DNA of 38,214 nt, taken from positions 1-38,214 of the forward strand of contig JBFGAX010000023.1 in assembly GCA_041567895.1 (NCBI GenBank), written 5' to 3'. The notes below the pieces were generated by a model that saw nothing but the letters and a program-made list of their open reading frames with translations, did not search any database and had not been told where the DNA came from. Every line of letters starts with the position of its first letter. Within the stretch, counting starts at the first letter, position 1. Shown here piece after piece: positions 23,932 through 31,490 of this stretch. This stretch comes from JABDOU01 sp041567895. Its GTDB lineage: Bacteria; Actinomycetota; Acidimicrobiia; Spongiisociales; SHLN01. Position numbers and translations under genes: made by a program.

Positions 23932-25631
23932 AGCTCCTCCGGGATCGGAAACCAGCGAAGCGCTTCGAAACCCGGGCCAAGTTCGATGTGCGCACCCGGA
24001 GGATGGTCAGCTTCGGCGGTATCGAAGATCCGCCGGGCCTCGTCGAGATACGCAATGAGATCTTCTTCGGGAGCCGTATGCCGCCTGTCCGGATACGAGA
24101 GACGCCCACCCTCGAAGCTGATGTCGTATAGCGAGAGGGGAGGAGCAGCCATTCCGTCGTGGTGGCGCCAGAGCCCGCTGTGGGGATCAAAATCGTAAAA
24201 CGGAAGAAGAGTCCATCCTCGATCTGCAAGGATCTCAACAGCGCTGACCACGAAATCGAACACCGTCTCAGATATGAAGTAGTTGAAGTTGACGCGCACC
24301 CATCCCGGCTTGATTCCCTCACAGCCGTGCATGACCTCGTCCTCATAGCGATGAGACGTCTCGGCGTCGATGCCGAGCAACGTGTGGCCGTAGGGACCGG
24401 CACATGAGCATCCGCCACGGGCCTGAATTCCGAACACGTCATTGAGCAGCGCCACGACGTAATTGTGATGCAAGGACCTGTCCCGAAACTTGATGATGAA
24501 GGACACAATGGACAAGCGATCGGCGCGAGGGTTGCCCAGTACCTCGATGTTCGGGTGTTCGAGCCACCGGTCGATCGCCCTGCGGATGAAGTCGTCCTCC
24601 AATGTTCTGATCGATTCCGGTCCGACCCGTTCTTTCAGCAAGAACACCAGTCCGGCTCTGATCGACTCGACAATTGCAGGAGTGCCACCCTCTTCGCGAT
24701 GCTCGATGTCGGCGAGATAGTGATGATCTTCGGTGCTGACATACGAAACGGTCCCGCCTCCGACTACGGCGGGCACTGTGTTGCTGAAGAGATCCCTGCG
24801 AGCGACCAGCACCCCGGGTGTGCCCGGCCCGCCGATCAGTTTGTGAGGTGAAAAGAAGATCGCATCCTTATAGGAACTCCCATCGTGCTCGCCTTCCATA
24901 TCGATGGCCACGTAGGGAGAGGATGCAGCGAAGTCCCAAAATGAGAGAGCGTCATACTCGTGCAACAGGCGGGCGATGGCGTGCGTGTTCGAAATGATCC
25001 CGGTCACATTCGAAGCCGCCGAGAAACTGCCGATTTTCAAGGGTCGCGCCCGATGCTGTTCCAGCTCGGTTCTCAAGTGGTTGAGGTCTATGTGTCCGTC
25101 CTCGTCTTCACGAATACGAACGACGTCGGCGATCGACTCTCGCCACGGGAGTTCGTTGCTGTGATGTTCATATGGTCCTATAAAGACAACCGGCCTTTCT
25201 TCGGCGGGGATCAGAGAGCTGAGCGAATATCGCGCGTCCAGATCGCGGGGAAGCCGGAGATTGAGGACAGCTACCAGGCGATCGATCGCGCCCGTCGCAC
25301 CCGACCCACAGAAAATGACGGCGTGATCCTCACCTGCGCCTACGCACGAGCGGATGATTTCACGAGCGTCTTCTCGAAAGCCTGTGGTCTGGAGACCGGT
25401 GCCCGAGGATTCAGTGTGCGTGTTGGCGTACAGGGGCAACACTGCCTCGCGAATGAAGTCCTCGATGAACGACAGCGACCGGCCCGACGCTGTGTAGTCG
25501 GCGTACGTGAGCCGTCGTATTCCGAATGGACCTGCGACGGCTTCATCTTCACCGATGACCGAGGACCGGACCAGATTTATGAGATCGCTGGCAGCGGTTA
25601 TGTCGCCTGGAAGAGCAGCGTCGAGTGACAT
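23928..25631 (-). CDS. Large class V aminotransferase-fold PLP enzyme with C-terminal extension
   Basis: A 567-residue protein. The PLP core (about 35-440) has FWDFAASSPY with the cofactor Asp (D233), Schiff-base lysine K264 in FFSPHKLIGGPGTPG, and RGGCSCAGPYGH, a cysteine loop near the site where desulfurases keep their catalytic Cys. About 110 residues follow the core (LLPFYDFDPHSGLWRHHDG onward), longer than in desulfurases. I do not know a characterised homologue; an amine/sulfur lyase or aminotransferase role is possible. ATG 25631 has AGGAGG 3 nt upstream and TATTCT at 25647-25652. A longer open frame upstream lacks any family sequence. The next minus-strand gene, ATP-grasp, ends 52 bp upstream. 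Confidence 0.82.
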   Translation of the reverse strand: MSLDAALPGDITAASDLINLVRSSVIGEDEAVAGPFGIRRLTYADYTASGRSLSFIEDFIREAVLPLYANTHTESSGTGLQTTGFREDAREIIRSCVGAGEDHAVIFCGSGATGAIDRLVAVLNLRLPRDLDARYSLSSLIPAEERPVVFIGPYEHHSNELPWRESIADVVRIREDEDGHIDLNHLRTELEQHRARPLKIGSFSAASNVTGIISNTHAIARLLHEYDALSFWDFAASSPYVAIDMEGEHDGSSYKDAIFFSPHKLIGGPGTPGVLVARRDLFSNTVPAVVGGGTVSYVSTEDHHYLADIEHREEGGTPAIVESIRAGLVFLLKERVGPESIRTLEDDFIRRAIDRWLEHPNIEVLGNPRADRLSIVSFIIKFRDRSLHHNYVVALLNDVFGIQARGGCSCAGPYGHTLLGIDAETSHRYEDEVMHGCEGIKPGWVRVNFNYFISETVFDFVVSAVEILADRGWTLLPFYDFDPHSGLWRHHDGMAAPPLSLYDISFEGGRLSYPDRRHTAPEEDLIAYLDEARRIFDTAEADHPPGAHIELGPGFEALRWFPIPEEL

Positions 25632-25646
25632 GGGCCTCCTGCTCCC

Positions 25647-25652
25647 AGAATA
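25647..25652 (-). promoter_or_regulatory. -10 element of the large PLP enzyme gene
   Basis: TATTCT on the minus strand, leader about 8-9 nt containing AGGAGG (25635-25640). Confidence 0.35.
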
Positions 25653-25683
25653 ACGACATCTCGGGAGCCTGCCAGTGCGGGCG

Positions 25684-26913
25684 CTATTCGACGGCGGGAC
25701 GCATGGACTCACCATCAATCGTGACGGACATCGCTTGCGCAGCAGTTCGCAGCGAGTCTTCGACATGTTCGGGATCCTGACCGGAAGCGAAAACGAAACC
25801 GAGGTAGCGGTCTCCTTCCGGAAGAGCCATGACGCGTCTGCCGCGCGCAATGGTGATCTCGACTCCGTCGATGCCGTCAATCTCCAGAGCTTCGGCTATG
25901 CCGTCGACGTCGGAGAGCACTCCGGTCGCGGGAATCGGCAGCATGAGTACCCCGGAGGCCGGGCGAGCCGGCCCAAGGTCAGACGTGGAGACCCCGAGCG
26001 CCGCCTTCAGGACCACTGCCTCGAGCGACTCGCCGAGCAGTCCGAACGAGAGCGCACGTCCACACAGCCCACCGATCGTACGACTCGCTATTTCGATGAT
26101 GTGGGGGCCGGTTTCTGACAAACGCACCTCAGCGTGCACCGGCCCTGTCACAAGCCCAAGGGCCGCGACAGCTTGCTGCACGACACCGACAGATGCCTCG
26201 ATGACGTGGTCGGGATGCCTGCTGGGCGTCACAAACAGCGTTTCCTCAAAGAACGGCCCATCCAGTGGGTCGGGTTTGTCGATCACGGCGAGAACCTCGA
26301 GCTCTCCGTCGCTGACGAGGCCTTCGATGGCGATCTCGTCACCTTCCACAAAACATTCGACGAGCACATCGGATTCCGGATCCTGGCCGGCTCTTGCGAG
26401 GATCTTGCGTACGCGCTGCTCAGCAGAGCGAGCGCCTTCGCGATCGTCGGCCCGTATCACCCCTCTGCTTGCCGAAAGAGTCCTGGGTTTGATGACAACC
26501 GGGAAACCGAGGGCATCTGCCATGTCAGGGATCTGTCCAATGCCCGCCAGCCGAAAGCGGGGCTGGCGAACGCCTGCACTCGCCAGCAGCTCTCGCATGA
26601 CGGCTTTGTCTCGCGTGGCTGTGACGGCCGACGCCGGATTGCACGAAAGACCCAGGAGCCGATTGGCGGCGGCTGCGACGAGGACACCCTGGTCATCAAC
26701 CGCAACGACGGCATCCGGTGTCGGCTCGATAGCTGCGATTTCGGTAGCGGCGCCTTCGACGTCTGTGAGGTCGACGTGAACCCGGGAGGCATCCGCTAGC
26801 GGAGAAAGACCATCGGAAGCGATTACGACATCGAGTCTCAGCAAACCGGCAGCGCCGAGAAAGTCGGCGGTGCGGTAGCTCTCGGCCGATGCCACAATCA
26901 CAACTCGCTTCAC
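25684..26913 (-). CDS. ATP-grasp domain ligase
   Basis: A 409-residue protein: an N-terminal Rossmann-like pre-ATP-grasp domain (1-95), then an ATP-grasp fold (about 100-300) with PVVIKPRTLSASRGV, VECFVEGDEIAIEG and the metal-binding HAEVRLSETGPHIIEIASRTIGG, and a C-terminal subdomain. The layout resembles carboxylate-amine ligases of the L-amino acid ligase (BacD-like) group, which join an acyl phosphate to an amine such as another amino acid. The substrates cannot be read. GTG 26913 is the only start fitting the Rossmann N-terminus; it lies in a 6-bp inverted repeat. It may share a transcript with the following PLP enzyme gene 52 bp downstream, which also has its own promoter-like sequence. 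Confidence 0.82.
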   Translation of the reverse strand: MKRVVIVASAESYRTADFLGAAGLLRLDVVIASDGLSPLADASRVHVDLTDVEGAATEIAAIEPTPDAVVAVDDQGVLVAAAANRLLGLSCNPASAVTATRDKAVMRELLASAGVRQPRFRLAGIGQIPDMADALGFPVVIKPRTLSASRGVIRADDREGARSAEQRVRKILARAGQDPESDVLVECFVEGDEIAIEGLVSDGELEVLAVIDKPDPLDGPFFEETLFVTPSRHPDHVIEASVGVVQQAVAALGLVTGPVHAEVRLSETGPHIIEIASRTIGGLCGRALSFGLLGESLEAVVLKAALGVSTSDLGPARPASGVLMLPIPATGVLSDVDGIAEALEIDGIDGVEITIARGRRVMALPEGDRYLGFVFASGQDPEHVEDSLRTAAQAMSVTIDGESMRPAVE

Positions 26914-26930
26914 GGACCCATACTGGTCCG
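26913..26930. repeat. Inverted repeat at the start codon of the ATP-grasp gene
   Basis: CGGACC (26913-26918) and GGTCCG (26925-26930) around a 6-nt loop; the left arm includes the first base of the GTG start (26911-26913). It could be an operator in the divergent ATP-grasp/nfuA region or a hairpin limiting initiation. Confidence 0.35.
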
Positions 26931-26981
26931 CGCCACGAGTCTTCCGCAGGGATAGGCCTGTCGCAACCATCGCGGCCGACC

Positions 26982-26987
26982 TACCAT
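26982..26987 (+). promoter_or_regulatory. -10 element of the nfuA gene
   Basis: TACCAT 7 nt before ATG 26995. The other in-frame ATG (26986) overlaps the hexamer, which argues against its use. Confidence 0.45.
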
Positions 26988-26994
26988 GGCTTCC

Positions 26995-27618
26995 ATGGAT
27001 AACGTGATATCGGTCGAACCACGAGCTTTGACCAAGCTTCTTGCCATCCGATCGGCGGAACCCGACGCCGAAGACCTTGGCATCGTTCTGACGATCACCG
27101 GCGTCAACGGAGCAGCGTTCACGTACGAAATGGCTCTGATGCTGGTCGCGGACGCTGCACCGGACGATCACGTCGAGATGCACGGAGAGCTACCCGTCAT
27201 CATCCCGAAGGCTGACGTGGAGCATCTGCGGGGTTCGGTGATGGCCATGTCGCGCGACCTGCTCGCACCCGGCCTCCAACTCCAAAACCCGAACTCACCC
27301 AGCCCGGAAATCCTGGGCAGCAACTCGTCGCTGGAATTGTCGGGGGAAATCGCGGATCAGGTAGTGCAGGTCGTCGACACGATGATCAACCCGGCCATCG
27401 CATCACATGGCGGACAGGCTGAAGTTGTCGCCGTCGAAGAAGGCACCGTATACGTCCGCCTCGGAGGAGGCTGTCAGGGTTGCGGGATGGCTTCCGTCAC
27501 CCTTTCGTCAGGCATCGAGGCAACCATCCGTCATCACATCCCGTCGATCGTGAAAGTGGTTGACGTGACCGACCACTCCAGTGGCGACAACCCGTACTAC
27601 GAGCAAGCCAAGAAATAG
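26995..27618 (+). CDS. nfuA: NfuA-like Fe-S cluster carrier protein
   Basis: A 207-residue protein with the two-domain layout of E. coli NfuA: a degenerate A-type domain (1-95) without the usual cysteines, then a NifU C-terminal domain (about 118-195) with the cluster-binding CxxC in GGGCQGCGMASVTL (C160, C163). It hands [4Fe-4S] clusters to target enzymes, here possibly including the Fe-S proteins of the window. ATG 26995 is preferred to 26986 because the latter lies in the -10 hexamer. It is monocistronic and divergent from the ATP-grasp gene. Confidence 0.9.
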   Translation: MDNVISVEPRALTKLLAIRSAEPDAEDLGIVLTITGVNGAAFTYEMALMLVADAAPDDHVEMHGELPVIIPKADVEHLRGSVMAMSRDLLAPGLQLQNPNSPSPEILGSNSSLELSGEIADQVVQVVDTMINPAIASHGGQAEVVAVEEGTVYVRLGGGCQGCGMASVTLSSGIEATIRHHIPSIVKVVDVTDHSSGDNPYYEQAKK

Positions 27619-27637
27619 TTCTTTCAGGGATCGGCCC

Positions 27638-27668
27638 TTGACCCTCACGTAACGTGAGGGTGTACGCT
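27638..27668 (+). promoter_or_regulatory. MerR-type promoter with 19-bp spacer
   Basis: -35 TTGACC (27638-27643), 19-bp spacer, -10 TACGCT (27663-27668). The long spacer is the hallmark of promoters that MerR-family activators untwist. The transcript should begin within a base or two of ATG 27677. Confidence 0.75.
27642..27660. promoter_or_regulatory. Operator for the TipA-like regulator: perfect palindrome
   Basis: CCCTCACGT (27642-27650), central A, ACGTGAGGG (27652-27660): 9-bp perfect arms lying between -35 and -10, as in autoregulated MerR-family promoters. Confidence 0.8.
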
Positions 27669-27676
27669 TGTCCCTC

Positions 27677-28450
27677 ATGAACACCCACAGCCTGTCTGAT
27701 CATCTGACTGTTGGAGCGGTCGCCCGCATGGCGGGCATCTCGGTGAGGACGCTCCATCATTACGACGAGATCGGACTGGTGGTACCGGGTGAGCGAGGCG
27801 ACAACGGCTACCGCCGATACGGTCTACAGGAGGTAAACCGTCTGCAGGAAGTTTTGTTCTTCCGAGAACTTGGCTTTCCTCTCGATGAGATCAAGCAGAT
27901 GGTGGATAATCCCGGCTACTCGAGAATTTCTGCACTACTTCGCCAGCGTCGGCTCGTTGAGCGAAAAGCCGAACGACTTTTGAGCATGATGGATGCCATC
28001 GATCACGCCGTTGAGTCACAACGACAAGGAATACCCATGACGCCAGAAGAAACATTGGAAGTGTTCGGCGATTTCGATCCCGCCGAACATGAAGAAGAAG
28101 CCCGCGAGCGGTGGGGCGAAACCGGGGCTTTTCAGCAATCGGCGAAGCGGACCGCGTCATATACCAAACAAGATTGGATTCAGATCGAAAGCGAGGCGAA
28201 CGCCATCAACCAGGCGATGCTCGCCCTCATGGACGCCGGAGTCGCCCCGACCAGTTCGGAGGCCATGGAATTGGCGGAAGCTCATCGCTCGCATATCAGC
28301 AAATGGTTTTACGAGTGCAGTACCGAGATTCATGCAGGTCTCGGCGCGATGTACGTGTCCGACCCGAGATTCACGGCGAACATTGACAAAGCCGGCGATG
28401 GCCTCGCACAGTTCATGTCGGAGGCAATCACGGCGAACGCGGATCGCTAG
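27677..28450 (+). CDS. MerR-family transcriptional regulator with TipAS-type ligand domain
   Basis: A 257-residue regulator. The winged helix-turn-helix (about 10-80) has the MerR hallmark TVGAVARMAGISVRTLHHYDEIGLV, followed by a dimerising coiled coil, and from about residue 115 the TipAS domain (EEEARERWGETGAFQQSAKRTASYTKQDW) that in TipAL and relatives binds thiopeptides and other drugs. The perfect palindrome in its own 19-bp-spacer promoter points to autoregulation. ATG 27677 is chosen because the -10 ends 8 nt before it; a TTG at 27668 is part of the -10. The adjacent genes are NfuA and a convergent PIG-L deacetylase, so the regulon beyond itself is unknown. Confidence 0.92.
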   Translation: MNTHSLSDHLTVGAVARMAGISVRTLHHYDEIGLVVPGERGDNGYRRYGLQEVNRLQEVLFFRELGFPLDEIKQMVDNPGYSRISALLRQRRLVERKAERLLSMMDAIDHAVESQRQGIPMTPEETLEVFGDFDPAEHEEEARERWGETGAFQQSAKRTASYTKQDWIQIESEANAINQAMLALMDAGVAPTSSEAMELAEAHRSHISKWFYECSTEIHAGLGAMYVSDPRFTANIDKAGDGLAQFMSEAITANADR

Positions 28451-29187
28451 ACCGTTACGACCCGCCTGAACCCCTCGGCCAGCCGACCCGGAGGAAGCGA
28501 TCCGGCCTTGGCGATCCGTGCTCCCCAATCCTCGATCATCGTTTCGAAATCTTCCATCTTGCCAGTTTGACTTGCGTGGGCTTTCAGAGCAGCGACCTTG
28601 CGAGAGAACGAATCCGTGATGTCGACGAAAAGTGCACCCTCGCGACTGAACACCCAAACTTCCGGAACGGTGTGGGGAGAGAGGCCTTCGCCGAGCAATT
28701 CCGGAAAGGCACGCGGATTGCGCGCGTCCGGATACACCGCGTCGAGCGTTGAGTGACCGGTCGCGAGGTGGTCCGGATGACTGGCATAGACGCTATCCCA
28801 GGTCCGCTCTGGAGACTGAGTGATCACAACGTCCGGACGCTCCAGGCGGATGATCCTGGCTATGTCTCGGCGGAGGTCGAGACCGGCCTCGACCATGCCA
28901 TCGGGCCTGCGGAGCCAATGCAATTCGGTGACTCCGACGTGGGACGCAGCCGCGGTTTGTTCCGCTTCTCGCAATGCTGCGAGCTCGACCTGCGGCACGG
29001 TCATATCGTCATCGCCGGCGTCTCCCGACGTGACGAGGCAATACGCAACATGAGTTCCGAGATCGGTGAGGAGGGCAATGGTGCCTGCGCATCCGAAGTC
29101 CACATCGTCTGGATGCGCCACGACAACCAGCGCCCGAGATGGCGGCTCGACCGGCCCATCGGAGGTTATCAAGTGCCCGTCAGCCAT
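28447..29187 (-). CDS. PIG-L (LmbE-like) family deacetylase
   Basis: A 246-residue Zn-dependent de-N-acetylase-type protein with the metal site AHPDD (residues 24-28) and the second motif HPDH (137-140). Relatives in actinobacteria include MshB and Mca of mycothiol metabolism, but the motifs alone do not tell which N-acyl sugar or conjugate is cleaved. The 3' end overlaps the regulator gene by 4 bp through a shared CTAG. ATG 29187 follows a GTG (29190); it is chosen because TAGCCT sits 6 nt upstream. It is divergent from the alpha-amylase-like gene. Confidence 0.87.
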   Translation of the reverse strand: MADGHLITSDGPVEPPSRALVVVAHPDDVDFGCAGTIALLTDLGTHVAYCLVTSGDAGDDDMTVPQVELAALREAEQTAAASHVGVTELHWLRRPDGMVEAGLDLRRDIARIIRLERPDVVITQSPERTWDSVYASHPDHLATGHSTLDAVYPDARNPRAFPELLGEGLSPHTVPEVWVFSREGALFVDITDSFSRKVAALKAHASQTGKMEDFETMIEDWGARIAKAGSLPPGRLAEGFRRVVTV

Positions 29188-29193
29188 CACCGG

Positions 29194-29199
29194 AGGCTA
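29194..29199 (-). promoter_or_regulatory. -10 element of the PIG-L deacetylase gene
   Basis: TAGCCT on the minus strand 6 nt before ATG 29187. Confidence 0.45.
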
Positions 29200-29253
29200 G
29201 CCAGGGAACCGTTCCTCCTCGATGGTTCTGCGAAAACGGAGCAGACCATGCAA

Positions 29254-29259
29254 TAGATT
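29254..29259 (+). promoter_or_regulatory. -10 element of the alpha-amylase-like gene
   Basis: TAGATT 7 nt before an in-frame GTG at 29267; used to choose that start over ATG 29222 and ATG 29282. Confidence 0.35.
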
Positions 29260-29266
29260 TGTTTTC

Positions 29267-31333
29267 GTGGACCCATCGAAAATGGACGAAGACGCCATTG
29301 TTGCGTACGCGGAGCGAACCACCTCCTTCATCACCGGTATGCGGCCCCAGGACGCTCTCGACCTCAGATTTTCAGCCGTCATCGATGCGTTGAGGTCGAG
29401 GTATGGGCCGGCGGTTGATACGGCGATGTCACAGGAGGCAACAGACCCCAGGGTTCCCGGGTCGGGTCTTTCGCGCTCGATTCGTTCCCGGGTGGCAGCT
29501 CATCCCGATTCGAGCTGGATGCGTCGAACAAACATGGTTGGGGTCAACCTGCGGACAGTGGGGTCCTTTGCCGGGCTCATCAAATATCTGCTGACCGTCC
29601 CGTCAGCCTTCGACTCTGTGCATCTGCTACCTCTTTGGGAACCAGGCGTGGCCGAGAGTTTGTACGGGCCTGCGAGCTGGAACCTGAACACCGAGTTCCT
29701 CTCAGAGGAGATGGCAGCATTCGCATCCCACCTGACGACCCCCGAGCGTCAGTTACGCGCCACAACCAACTTGATACACGTCATGGGCAGAACGGTGGGC
29801 ATGGATGTGATCCCTCATACGGATCGGTACAGCGAAATGGCGCTCGGACAACCCTCACTGTTCGAGTGGATGCAAGTGCGCAACGGTCGCATCACAGATC
29901 ATTCGGATGGTGTGGAACGGGCAGTTTCAGAACTCATATATCAGTGGTTGGTGGAATCGGGGCCGGCCGTACCGTCGAAGAGTGCGACGTTGCCGGGCGA
30001 TACAGATCGTTTGTTCGACCTGGCGGAACCCGACCGGACACAGTTGCTGTTCGGCAGCCCAGACGACCGCAGTGGCCGCAATGCCCGCCGACTGAGCCTC
30101 ATCGAGCGACTCAAGTGGTTCGGGTATGAACCGGTACCAGCCACGATGGGAGTTCCGTATCGAGGAATCCACGTTGCTGACAGCCCGCCAATTCGTGACG
30201 AACACGGCATGCTCTGGTACGACTACGTCATGGACGAGCCGCAATTCATGTCGCGAGTTTTTACTCCGCTGGCCAGATACAAGCTATACGAGCGGATCGA
30301 CGAGAATGCTCGCTGGGAGATCGACTTCAAGCGCCCCCGCGTACAAACGTGGGACTACGTAGTCGATCATTACGCGCAGGCGGCCGTGGCAGGCAATTTC
30401 GATTTCATGCGTGGCGACATGTCGCACGTGCAGATGCGACCCGATGGTGTGCCAGCCGATGTTGATGGCGGGTACTACGACATCCTCAGAGCGGTAAAGG
30501 AGAAGGTACAGGCGAGCAGGCCATCGTTTGGATACTTCGCCGAGAGCTTTCTCCCCGCACGCGACGTCTTTCAGTACGGTGAGGAGCTTGATCACCTCGA
30601 CGCTTCGCTCGCAGACGCTACGCTCGGCGATCTTCAATCCACAGTCGTCGGTGACAACGAATACCTGCGCAGGTTCCGTCGGTATCTCGATGACCTCGCT
30701 ACGAGGGAGTGCGCTCCCGCGTATGGCGTGATGACAGCCGACAAAGACGATCCCCGTTTTGACGCGTACTACCGGGCGGGCAGTGAGCTCCGGTACCTGA
30801 CGGCATTGCTGCTCACGGACATGCCGAGCTACACGGCCCTCGGATTCGAAATACGAGACGTTCACAACGCGCCAGCCGAAAACGAGCGATACACCAAGCT
30901 TTTCGTGTTTCGTGAGCGGGGCGACAACAATGTTTACCCCTCCAAAGCCCGACGCAACAACACCTATATCTGGGGCGAGAACGACGAACTCTTCGAAACC
31001 CTCACCGCCATACGCCTTTTTGCAGAGTCGATCCTCCCTCAGATTGCTGGATCAACCACGCGGTGGCTTGTGCCACCGGATGCCACGACCCTCCGGGGCA
31101 CCGCAGTCTGGACCCAGGAAAACCCCAGATATGTCATCGCCACCAATGCCGACCTCGACCATGATTCCGGTTTCTTCGGAGTTCCAGCACTCGAGGCCAA
31201 TGTGGTGCTGTCCGAGGTGTTCTCGACCCACGGGGGTACGGAAAAGCTTGATCGCACCGTCGTCCACAACGGGCACTTTCACATGATCGAGAACCTGCAA
31301 CCGGGTGAAGCACGCGTCTATCAGGTCACATGA
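29267..31333 (+). CDS. Divergent alpha-amylase (GH13-like) family protein
   Basis: A 688-residue protein with a recognisable but altered GH13 barrel: HLLPLWEPG (about 119), region I GMDVIPHTDRYSE (about 178-190), region II MRGDMSH with the candidate nucleophile D384, region III FGYFAESF with acid E426, and a region IV candidate TADKDDPR with D494. The usual Asn of region I is Pro, and the NHD of region IV reads DKD, so activity may differ from ordinary amylases. A beta-sandwich-like C-terminus ends the protein. No other carbohydrate gene is close. The start is uncertain: GTG 29267 by the -10, or ATG 29222 or 29282. No signal peptide is seen. Confidence 0.7.
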   Translation: MDPSKMDEDAIVAYAERTTSFITGMRPQDALDLRFSAVIDALRSRYGPAVDTAMSQEATDPRVPGSGLSRSIRSRVAAHPDSSWMRRTNMVGVNLRTVGSFAGLIKYLLTVPSAFDSVHLLPLWEPGVAESLYGPASWNLNTEFLSEEMAAFASHLTTPERQLRATTNLIHVMGRTVGMDVIPHTDRYSEMALGQPSLFEWMQVRNGRITDHSDGVERAVSELIYQWLVESGPAVPSKSATLPGDTDRLFDLAEPDRTQLLFGSPDDRSGRNARRLSLIERLKWFGYEPVPATMGVPYRGIHVADSPPIRDEHGMLWYDYVMDEPQFMSRVFTPLARYKLYERIDENARWEIDFKRPRVQTWDYVVDHYAQAAVAGNFDFMRGDMSHVQMRPDGVPADVDGGYYDILRAVKEKVQASRPSFGYFAESFLPARDVFQYGEELDHLDASLADATLGDLQSTVVGDNEYLRRFRRYLDDLATRECAPAYGVMTADKDDPRFDAYYRAGSELRYLTALLLTDMPSYTALGFEIRDVHNAPAENERYTKLFVFRERGDNNVYPSKARRNNTYIWGENDELFETLTAIRLFAESILPQIAGSTTRWLVPPDATTLRGTAVWTQENPRYVIATNADLDHDSGFFGVPALEANVVLSEVFSTHGGTEKLDRTVVHNGHFHMIENLQPGEARVYQVT

Positions 31334-31431
31334 ACGTTCCGATCTCAGGCCCGATAGGGGACCCACACCGATGGCGGTTTCCACTTGAACTGACGGACTT
31401 GCCAATCAGGGTTCTGTTTCCCATACCCGGA

Positions 31432-31459
31432 GCGCGCGTCGTTTTCGCATGATGCGCGC
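31432..31459. repeat. 9-bp-stem hairpin between the amylase-like and MFS genes
   Basis: GCGCGCGTC (31432-31440), 10-nt loop, GATGCGCGC (31451-31459), with one G-U pair in RNA. It lies about 100 bp after the amylase-like stop and 18 bp before the MFS -10, and has no T-run: either a terminator or an operator. The rest of the 157-bp gap shows nothing recognisable. Confidence 0.35.
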
Positions 31460-31477
31460 AAACTAAATCCCCGGCTG

Positions 31478-31483
31478 TAGCCT
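31478..31483 (+). promoter_or_regulatory. -10 element of the MFS transporter gene
   Basis: TGTAGCCT, with TAGCCT 7 nt before ATG 31491; identical to the octamer used at 364-371 on the other strand. Confidence 0.5.
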
Positions 31484-31490
31484 CGCGCAG

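Noticed and set aside
25632..25880. An 83-codon upstream extension of the large PLP enzyme frame
   Set aside because: It runs into the ATP-grasp gene and lacks family sequence; AGGAGG precedes ATG 25631.
25829..26779. A 316-codon Ser/Thr/Ala-rich plus-strand open frame opposite the ATP-grasp gene
   Set aside because: Its composition is that of a reversed GC-rich reading frame, and the ATP-grasp motifs lie on the other strand.
26914..27183. A 90-codon upstream extension of the ATP-grasp frame on the minus strand
   Set aside because: It overlaps the nfuA coding region and has no family sequence; the Rossmann fold starts at GTG 26913.
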